Origin: Bacteriovoracaceae bacterium
GTDB lineage: Bacteria; Bdellovibrionota; UBA1018
Direction: 5' to 3'
Length of the DNA: 5,612 bases
Assembly (NCBI GenBank): GCA_023250755.1
Contig: JAHFAC010000140.1
Location: 1 to 5,612 of the forward strand
Positions 1-4,818 of the stretch are shown piece by piece. The notes under the pieces are model-generated. The model was not told the origin of the DNA. It worked only from the letters and a program-made list of their open reading frames with translations, and searched no databases. Positions within the stretch are counted from its first letter, which is position 1, and every line of letters starts with the position of its first letter. Made by a program: the position numbers and the translations under genes.

Positions 1-112
1 TCTTACAGATTTATAAGGTTCCAAGCCCGAAGTCACTCTTAAAATCCATTGAAATATAAGGAATTTTTAGAAAATCCACGCCGCGTCAGAGTTGGCCTAG
101 GGCTTGCTCTAC

Positions 113-176
113 CTCTCCATTGAGAGACTGCACTTGCCCTGTACGCAAGTGCTTCCCTGGATCAGGACGAACCAGG
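113..176 (+). other. Three tandem hairpins in the leader
   Basis: Seen directly: CTCTC (113-117) pairs with GAGAG (122-126) around a 4-base loop. GCACTTGC (130-137) pairs perfectly with GCAAGTGC (145-152) around a 7-base loop. CCTGG (156-160) pairs with CCAGG (172-176) and has flanking TTCC/GGAA complementarity. The middle one is the strongest. None is followed by a clear T-run, so these are not typical intrinsic terminators, although the 130-152 stem could be a weak one for an upstream gene. They end about 35 bases before the ribosome binding site of the 541-aa gene. A role as a structured 5' leader is inference. Confidence 0.4.
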
Positions 177-211
177 AATTGCTGAGCAGAACAAAGCGGT
201 GTTGTTGCAGT

Positions 212-218
212 TAAGGAG
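212..218 (+). promoter_or_regulatory. Ribosome binding site of the exported-protein gene
   Basis: TAAGGAG sits 8 bases before the ATG at 227. It is a near-perfect Shine-Dalgarno match and fixes the start of the 541-aa gene. The signal peptide beginning right at this ATG supports the same start. Confidence 0.85.
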
Positions 219-226
219 TAGAAATT

Positions 227-1852
227 ATGAATAAACGAATTAAAAAATTTTTGTTTCTGGTGGCTACAGCAAGCCTGTTACCAGGGGTGGCGCTTGCTCA
301 TCCAATAACTGGCGTATATGCACTCACCACCCCAGACGCCCCTGCAGCACAACCGAGTGTTCGTGTTCCCGAAGAGCAAGTTCTGAAATCCAAGGACTTT
401 CTCGCTGAAGATCTTAAATCCATTTTTAATATAAAAGTCGAAATTAAATCGGATCCCGCTTCTAACCACCTAAGCGCAGAATTTTCTGGGCTAATTTTTG
501 AAGATTGCCTGGCCGGCGCTCCTCCAAATAGCGTGGTCGAAGCCATGTCAGCAATTCCAACCGACGGTCAAAATAAGTATGGATTTAGAATCAACGATCC
601 GGGGAACAAAATCCGGAGCTGCCTCAAAAATCATCGCGGACAACATTGTAATCGCTATAGTGCTCATCAAAAGTGCGTTTTGATTACTAGTCATTTAGAT
701 CTTTCAGCCGCTCCCACCGGTACTGTGGGACTCCTCTCTGACGACCCGGCTCAACCCGCTGAAGAGGGACAATATATATTCTCATTTCAAGATTTCGCGC
801 CTCCAGTAAAATTTAAAAGCTTAGCCGACATCCAAAAAGATCAAGCGGACGCTCGTGCCGCCGCGGTCGACGCACAAAAGAAAAAATATGAAGACGAATT
901 CAAAAGATTACAAAAAAAATTCCCTACCTGTCTCAATACCCGGAGTGGTATCGACACACTAGAAACCGAACTTGCTCGATTTGAAAACATGAGCGAATTT
1001 TCAGAAAATATTCAAAATTATTATGAAAAAATTGAGAAAGCCAAAGAAAGCCTCGAGAAAAAAGAAATTGCAAAAGCATTTGCCGACCTTAAAGCACGGG
1101 CCGATAAAGATCCATTGGATAGCCTAGACACACTCCATGAGGATCTCCGATCCTGGCTTGACAAGCACCCCAAGGACGCGGATCAAGTGGCGGACATTTT
1201 TATCAAGATCGCTGGACGTTTCGTCAAGGATAATTCAAAACGTCCCGGCGCTTGGGATCAAGCGGCTGCAGTGATCCGCAAAGCCCTCGAGTTGCCTGGC
1301 TTGTCTGAAAATAAACGGATGGCGTTAGCCAAGTTGATCAAGTCCGACATCCCCCTCGCTAAAGGGATGGCGATTGCCAGCTATGGGATGGCAAACAACA
1401 TGCTCTTGGGTCCGTACTATTACAATCTGATGCAACAAATGAGCAATAATGTAATGGAAGCTTGTAATGGGAGCGGCAGTGCGAACGGAATGATGTTTAA
1501 TCCGTTTGGTGGAGAACAAACTGATCCCTTTGCCGCACAGGTCACCGCGCAGCAAGCAAATCAGGCCAGTCTCGAAGGATGCTCTGCTGAAATCGGGGGT
1601 CTCCGGGCGGCTGCGGGTTTACCCGGTCTAGCTCAAGGCGTGGATCAACAACGTGCGCAAATGAGTCAGCAAATGAATCAATCCATAGCTCAAGCCACAA
1701 TGGGCGGCGCTGTCAATGGGGCCGCAGGAATCAATCCTATGGCCAATCCCTATAACAACAACAGCATAAACACCGGAGCCAGTCCCATGGCTTATGCGGG
1801 TGGACAATATGGACTTTTAAATGGCCCACCCCAATTTAAAATAACGCCGTGA
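227..1852 (+). CDS. Exported protein of unknown function with central coiled coil and Gly/Asn/Gln-rich tail
   Basis: The 541-aa protein begins with a clear Sec signal peptide: basic residues 2-7, hydrophobic core 8-18, and a likely cleavage after Ala24 (VALA|HP). The mature protein is therefore periplasmic or outside the cell; no lipobox is present. Residues 25-195 form a probably globular part with Cys94 and three evenly spaced cysteines (132, 141, 150) mixed with histidines 136, 140 and 147. Residues about 197-295 are highly charged and rich in Lys, Glu and Ala, which suggests long helices or coiled coil, with Cys235 in a break. Residues 296-400 look helical. From about 405 to the end the chain is low-complexity, rich in Gly, Asn, Gln, Ala and Met, with Cys413 and Cys452. 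The upstream TAAGGAG supports the start. I do not recognise the family. The gene stands alone on its strand, 94 bases before the cold-shock gene. A structural or surface role is only a guess. Confidence 0.85.
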   Translation: MNKRIKKFLFLVATASLLPGVALAHPITGVYALTTPDAPAAQPSVRVPEEQVLKSKDFLAEDLKSIFNIKVEIKSDPASNHLSAEFSGLIFEDCLAGAPPNSVVEAMSAIPTDGQNKYGFRINDPGNKIRSCLKNHRGQHCNRYSAHQKCVLITSHLDLSAAPTGTVGLLSDDPAQPAEEGQYIFSFQDFAPPVKFKSLADIQKDQADARAAAVDAQKKKYEDEFKRLQKKFPTCLNTRSGIDTLETELARFENMSEFSENIQNYYEKIEKAKESLEKKEIAKAFADLKARADKDPLDSLDTLHEDLRSWLDKHPKDADQVADIFIKIAGRFVKDNSKRPGAWDQAAAVIRKALELPGLSENKRMALAKLIKSDIPLAKGMAIASYGMANNMLLGPYYYNLMQQMSNNVMEACNGSGSANGMMFNPFGGEQTDPFAAQVTAQQANQASLEGCSAEIGGLRAAAGLPGLAQGVDQQRAQMSQQMNQSIAQATMGGAVNGAAGINPMANPYNNNSINTGASPMAYAGGQYGLLNGPPQFKITP

Positions 1853-1896
1853 GTTAGCACGCATTCGATTTTTTATTTGACGGCTGCCCCTTTCCT

Positions 1897-1916
1897 GCTT
1901 ACTTGGTTAAGTGAGT
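1897..1916 (+). terminator. Hairpin with T-rich tail, weak terminator or leader stem
   Basis: The arms 1897-1904 and 1909-1916 form an 8-bp stem with two G-T wobbles around a GGTT loop, followed by a T-rich tract (1920-1933). This could end transcription from the 541-aa gene. The stem is AT-rich and the tail is interrupted, so termination would be weak. It could equally be part of the leader structure of the cold-shock mRNA. Confidence 0.3.
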
Positions 1917-1933
1917 TGCTTCTTTATTTTTAT

Positions 1934-1939
1934 AGGGGG
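1934..1939 (+). promoter_or_regulatory. Ribosome binding site deciding the cold-shock start
   Basis: AGGGGG lies 7 bases before the ATG at 1947. The reading frame is open further upstream to a GTG at 1911, which would add 12 residues unlike any cold-shock N-terminus and would place this site inside the gene. The site therefore supports the ATG at 1947. Confidence 0.8.
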
Positions 1940-1946
1940 TACCAGA

Positions 1947-2165
1947 ATGGCAACAGGATTAGTGAAGTGGTTTAATGACAGTAAGGGCTATGGTTTTATT
2001 CAGGCTGATGGAACAGAACGGGATGTTTTTGTTCATTACAGCGCAATTGCCGGCGACGGATTTAAAACTCTCGCCGAAGGACAGAAGGTAGATTTTGAAC
2101 TGATTGAAGGCCCCAAGGGCCCTCAGGCAGCAAACGTTGCTAAATCAGCAACAGCAATGCAATAA
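1947..2165 (+). CDS. Cold-shock protein, CspA family (single CSD)
   Basis: This is a 72-aa protein made of one cold-shock domain, the usual length for the family. The N-terminus ([16 protein letters not shown]) carries the RNP1-type motif KGYGFI at residues 13-18, and RNP2-type VFVHY is at 27-31. The aromatic residues that stack on nucleic-acid bases (Trp8, Phe9, Tyr15, Phe17, Phe28, His30) are present. Family members bind single-stranded RNA or DNA in the cytoplasm and melt RNA secondary structure; some are cold-induced, others are constitutive or growth-phase controlled, and sequence alone does not say which applies here. The typical ending (GPQAANV) is followed by a short extra tail. The start is chosen from the family N-terminus and the AGGGGG site. 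The gene converges on astD, with 3 bases between the stop codons. Confidence 0.96.
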   Translation: MATGLVKWFNDSKGYGFIQADGTERDVFVHYSAIAGDGFKTLAEGQKVDFELIEGPKGPQAANVAKSATAMQ

Positions 2166-2168
2166 AAT

Positions 2169-3710
2169 TTATTTCCAGTTTAATCCAGGACAAGAGAGGC
2201 GAGAAACAGAGCTTGCCTCTCCTGCTTCAAGTGAAGCAACCGGAGTCGTACAGGAGAGAGCAGAAAAAACCGCTCCTGGGACATGGTTTCCGCTTTTCTT
2301 GAGACCCCCGAACGGTAAACGAGGAGAAGCCTCAATTGTAGGCTGGTTCCAATAGATCAATCCGTATTGGAGTTGATCAAGGCATTTTTCGTAAACAGTT
2401 CGGTTCTTAGAGTAAACACTGGTCACAAGCCCATATTGGCTTGCATTGCTGAGCGCGATTGCCTCATCTAAATCCTCTACCGGAATCAAGACGACATTGG
2501 GACCAAAAAGTTCCGTTTGTTGGTAGATGCTTTTGCGCACGGCCTCGACTGTGGGCTGTTTAATACAGCAAATCGAAGGAGCGACATAATGGCCCGAGTA
2601 TCCAAGATCCAGCGCTTTACCTCGCATAACAATCTCACAACCCTCCCTTGAGGCAATGCCGAGAAATTTCATGTAGCGATCGACTGAACTCGAATCGATC
2701 AAAGGTCCCATAAAGGGATTTTCAAGAGGATGTCCAATTGAAAATGCTTTTGCGCGCTCATGAAACCGGTTGAGAAACAGGTCAAATATTTTTCGATGCA
2801 CTAAAATACGACTGGTCGACGTACAGCGTTGCCCTGCCGATGTGAAAGCTCCTACCAAAGACCCCATGAGCGCGGCCTCTAGATCGGCATCCTCCCAAAC
2901 CATCACAGGGTTTTTACCCCCCATCTGAAGCGTGAGAAACTTCCAGTGTTGCTGCAAAGTATCCTGCTTAATCCGCACACCCGTTTCATTTGACCCAGCA
3001 AATAAAACCCCATCCACTCCCTCATGGACACAGAGCCTTCTGCCCACCTCCCTTTCTCCCTGAATCAGATTGAAAACACCCGCCGGAATTCCGGCCTCCT
3101 CAAAACACTCCGCTATCAACTGACCCGCCATGGGCGCCTTTTCTGAGGGCTTGAAAACCACCGTATTTCCGGTCAAAAGAGCCGGGATGAATTGTGCGCT
3201 TGTAAAATAAAGGGGTGAACTAAAGGGTCCCACCACAGCCAATACACCGAGTGGTTTATAACGACAAACGCCCTTGGCATTTTCAATGACCTCTGGAATT
3301 TCAAAATCAGAGATCGGCTTAAAACTTTCATGAAGGGCAACATCGATTTCCTGAAGAGCGGCCCTCACCTCTGCCTGTGCATCCCAAAGAGGCTTACCCA
3401 CCTCTCGAGCGATGATTTCAGCAAATTCTTCTCTTCTCACAGCAATCATTTGATGAAAGTTCTTGATGATTTCCACACGCTCTGCATTGGATTTGCGTGA
3501 CCACGGGGCAAAAGCCCCCCTAGCGCAGTGAACTGCATCGTCCACCATCCGATAGGAATAGGTGAATCGTCCAATCTGGTCATTCAAATCTGCGGGACTA
3601 CGGACAATCCACTCCCCGTTGGGATCAATGGGTAAAATAAATTTGCCATTCAACCAATTTCCCCGGACTACGGGGTGGAACTTCGGCAGAGAATTTGAGG
3701 ATGTGTTCAT
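2169..3710 (-). CDS. astD: Succinylglutamate-semialdehyde dehydrogenase (AstD-like), variant active site
   Basis: The 513-aa aldehyde dehydrogenase is close in length to E. coli AstD (492 aa). AstD catalyses NAD-dependent oxidation of N-succinylglutamate 5-semialdehyde to N-succinylglutamate, the fourth step of the AST arginine pathway, in the cytoplasm. Visible marks: FKPSE at 186-190 with NAD-binding Lys187, the FAGSNETG loop at 237-244, nucleophile Cys296 in SAGQRCT, and ELFGP with Glu400. The AstD-type ending includes WNQP at 454-457, FGGLKKSGNH at 467-476, ASLE at 492-495 and a final PGLNW. Two usual catalytic residues differ: the general-base Glu of L-E-M-G-G is Gln262 (codon CAG at 2927-2925), and the oxyanion Asn of the NFP motif is Ser164 (GPFSSP). 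The frame is intact, so this is not obvious decay. AGAGG lies 7 bases before the ATG. The gene follows astA by 33 bases in one operon. Family membership is strong; activity on the standard substrate is less certain because of the two changes. Confidence 0.9.
   Translation of the reverse strand: MNTSSNSLPKFHPVVRGNWLNGKFILPIDPNGEWIVRSPADLNDQIGRFTYSYRMVDDAVHCARGAFAPWSRKSNAERVEIIKNFHQMIAVRREEFAEIIAREVGKPLWDAQAEVRAALQEIDVALHESFKPISDFEIPEVIENAKGVCRYKPLGVLAVVGPFSSPLYFTSAQFIPALLTGNTVVFKPSEKAPMAGQLIAECFEEAGIPAGVFNLIQGEREVGRRLCVHEGVDGVLFAGSNETGVRIKQDTLQQHWKFLTLQMGGKNPVMVWEDADLEAALMGSLVGAFTSAGQRCTSTSRILVHRKIFDLFLNRFHERAKAFSIGHPLENPFMGPLIDSSSVDRYMKFLGIASREGCEIVMRGKALDLGYSGHYVAPSICCIKQPTVEAVRKSIYQQTELFGPNVVLIPVEDLDEAIALSNASQYGLVTSVYSKNRTVYEKCLDQLQYGLIYWNQPTIEASPRLPFGGLKKSGNHVPGAVFSALSCTTPVASLEAGEASSVSRLSCPGLNWK
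2194..2221. other. Hairpin at the convergent gene ends
   Basis: GAGAGGC (2194-2200) pairs with GCCTCTC (2215-2221). Continuing inward, one G-T wobble and two further pairs give a 10-bp stem with an 8-base loop. It lies 29 bases past the cold-shock stop and inside the last codons of astD. Neither strand shows a T-run right after the stem, so it is not a standard intrinsic terminator. It could protect the 3' end of the cold-shock mRNA. I found no better terminator for either convergent gene. Confidence 0.35.
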
Positions 3711-3744
3711 TTTTATACCTCTGTATACGCCTGAGTATACCTCT
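3711..3744 (-). promoter_or_regulatory. astA-astD spacer with duplicated Shine-Dalgarno 9-mer
   Basis: Read on the - strand, AGAGGTATA occurs twice, at 3744-3736 and 3722-3714. The first copy starts on the last base of the astA stop codon. The second supplies AGAGG 7 bases before the astD ATG and is the working ribosome binding site. The palindrome GTATAC appears at 3723-3728 and 3735-3740, so TATAC-type units recur every 10-12 bases. The spacer is too short for a separate terminator, which supports co-transcription. It may come from a small duplication or be a ribosome standby or operator site; neither is shown. Confidence 0.6.
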
Positions 3745-4805
3745 TAATAATAAGGCATGAAAACAACGGACTCACCTGGCTTCAAACCCAGGATCTGGCA
3801 TGCATCGTTAGAACTCGGAAACCCAGAACCAACCGCAGAATCTGCAAAATTTATTTTTTTCTCCCCATCTTGAATCACCTGCACATGGATTGCTCTAAAA
3901 CTCCCTTGTTTTTGTGCGGCCAGACAAAGTAAGCCGCTCACAACCACGCCGGTCGTGGGCAAGGTAGGATCATAAGTGGACAAAACCATCTTCTTTAGGG
4001 GCGTGAGGTCTTCTACATTCGCCCAAAAATGTGGCCCCCCATCAAAAGGATCCACCTGATTTTTATACTCAAACCCAACCTTCTCCAACATATGAACGAC
4101 GGGCTCGGTTTCACGCCCCACTTTTCCGATTGCGTTGCGTGCCTCCGCAGGAAGAAAGGTTGTATAGATTTTTCCGGACGGGAAAAGTGAAAAAATAAAT
4201 TCTTTATTCTTTTGACAAAGCTGGTCAGCCTCCCAGTAATCCATGTTCGTAAACCGCCGCCCTATGGCCTCCCAAAGCGGGGATTGCCCTTTTTTATTCA
4301 GGGGCGGAAGAAGTTCGGCCAAAAGCTTTCGCTTGAATCGATTTCGATTCAAGCCCAAAAACAAAAACCGCACAAAAGAAATTTGGCGACCAATCCTCTC
4401 CTGCAGATTTCTTGCCTCGCGGTCAATCACTAAACCGCCGATTTCAGAAGGTCCATTGGTATCGTACCTGAGCTTCAATGTCCCATGAATGAAACCTGTA
4501 CTGATGGTTTCAGAAACCCTCTCTTCGCTTCCTACTTCAAAATAAAAATGCGGAGAATCCGCCGTCCCGTGCTGACTCGCGATCATAGAGGTTCCAAGAA
4601 TTTGCTGCGTCTTGAGATCTTCTGCAACAAAGAGAAATTTTGTATCGGTCTTATTGGAAAGTTCATCTCGAAATGACTTTGTAGATTTTACAATTCTCTC
4701 GTGAAGGAGATCACGATCCGGAGGTAAATTGATAAACCCGGGAATTTGCGCTAACCGCTCAAGAGCGTCCAGATCTTTTTCTTGCACCTCTCGCAGTAAG
4801 ATCAT
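3744..4805 (-). CDS. astA: Arginine N-succinyltransferase (AstA)
   Basis: The 353-aa protein (E. coli AstA is 344 aa) transfers succinyl from succinyl-CoA to the alpha-amino group of L-arginine, giving N2-succinylarginine. This is the committing first step of the AST pathway, in the cytoplasm. The family is an acyltransferase with a GNAT-like fold. Matches to AstA as I know it run along the chain: an N-terminal block with LREV and INLPPDRDLL (residues 4-34), GLVIDREAR at 124-132, GQSPLWEAIGRRF with MDYWEAD at 173-194, IYTTFLPAEARNAIGKV at 213-229, and EKVGFEYKNQVDPFDGGPH at 241-259. A GTG at 4811 in the same frame is possible, but the ATG at 4805 is preferred: it has AAAAGG 7 bases upstream and forms an ATGA overlap with the stop of the preceding hydrolase gene, which suggests translational coupling. 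A perfect inverted repeat lies inside the gene at codons 152-158. The product call is firm. Confidence 0.95.
   Translation of the reverse strand: MILLREVQEKDLDALERLAQIPGFINLPPDRDLLHERIVKSTKSFRDELSNKTDTKFLFVAEDLKTQQILGTSMIASQHGTADSPHFYFEVGSEERVSETISTGFIHGTLKLRYDTNGPSEIGGLVIDREARNLQERIGRQISFVRFLFLGLNRNRFKRKLLAELLPPLNKKGQSPLWEAIGRRFTNMDYWEADQLCQKNKEFIFSLFPSGKIYTTFLPAEARNAIGKVGRETEPVVHMLEKVGFEYKNQVDPFDGGPHFWANVEDLTPLKKMVLSTYDPTLPTTGVVVSGLLCLAAQKQGSFRAIHVQVIQDGEKKINFADSAVGSGFPSSNDACQILGLKPGESVVFMPYY
4331..4354. repeat. Perfect 10-bp inverted repeat inside astA
   Basis: GCTTGAATCG (4331-4340) and CGATTCAAGC (4345-4354) are exact reverse complements separated by 4 bases. In the astA mRNA this makes a 10-bp hairpin with a 4-base loop, encoding residues about 152-158 (LNRNRFK). 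On the - strand it is followed by a short AGCTTTT rather than a full U-tract, so complete termination is unlikely. The Asn-Arg-Asn-Arg codons partly explain the symmetry. Confidence 0.75.
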
Positions 4806-4818
4806 AAACACACCTTTT
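4802..4818 (-). promoter_or_regulatory. ATGA stop/start overlap and ribosome binding site for astA
   Basis: The TGA stop of the M20 hydrolase (4804-4802) overlaps the astA ATG (4805-4803) as ATGA. On the - strand AAAAGG (4818-4813) lies 7 bases before this ATG, inside the end of the hydrolase gene. The alternative GTG at 4811 would leave almost no spacing to that site. The arrangement indicates one mRNA and coupled translation. Confidence 0.8.

Larger units (their letters stand above)
1..226. other. Non-coding leader upstream of the exported-protein gene
   Basis: No convincing gene lies here. A short open stretch in frame 3 (3-59, stop TAA at 57) could be the last 18 codons of an upstream + strand gene, but nothing in it is recognisable. 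TATAAG occurs twice (12-17 and 55-60) and resembles a -10 box, yet neither copy has a good -35 box at the right distance, so I do not call a promoter. The second half holds three tandem hairpins, listed separately. The leader is long enough to be an untranslated region with its promoter within it or beyond the window edge. Confidence 0.5.
1853..1946 (+). promoter_or_regulatory. Intergenic leader of the cold-shock gene
   Basis: The 94 bases between the two + strand genes must hold any promoter specific to the cold-shock gene. TTGACG at 1877-1882 resembles a -35 box, but no good -10 box lies 16-18 bases downstream, so the promoter remains uncertain. The segment contains a T-run (1869-1874), a small hairpin (1897-1916), a CCCCT block (1887-1891) that is complementary to the ribosome binding site, and a T-rich stretch just before that site. 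Structured 5' leaders are known for cold-shock genes; a regulatory role here is inference. Confidence 0.4.

Noticed and set aside
3..59. C-terminal end of an upstream + strand gene.
   Set aside because: Only 18 codons are visible and nothing in them is recognisable; an open stretch this short can occur by chance.
1848..1874. CGTG/CACG hairpin (1848-1861) followed by T6 as an intrinsic terminator of the 541-aa gene.
   Set aside because: The stem is only 4 bp, overlaps the stop codon, and is separated from the T-run by 7 bases.
1911..1946. GTG start at 1911 giving an 84-aa cold-shock protein.
   Set aside because: The 12 extra residues do not resemble the family N-terminus, and the AGGGGG site fits the ATG at 1947.
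2109..2121. GGCCC-CAA-GGGCC hairpin near the end of the cold-shock gene as a terminator.
   Set aside because: It lies inside the coding sequence (Gly-Pro-Lys-Gly-Pro), has only a 5-bp stem, and has no T-run on either strand.
2104..2355. Open + strand frame across the end of the cold-shock gene and the 3' part of astD.
   Set aside because: It is antisense to the well-supported astD coding sequence, has no ribosome binding site of note, and its translation resembles nothing known.
3082..3095. Perfect 14-bp palindrome GCCGGAATTCCGGC within astD.
   Set aside because: It encodes the conserved aldehyde dehydrogenase segment Ala-Gly-Ile-Pro-Ala, so protein constraint plus codon choice explains it, and no partner site was seen nearby.
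4806..4811. GTG start at 4811 for astA.
   Set aside because: It would sit directly against the AAAAGG site with almost no spacing; the ATG at 4805 has 7-base spacing and an ATGA overlap.
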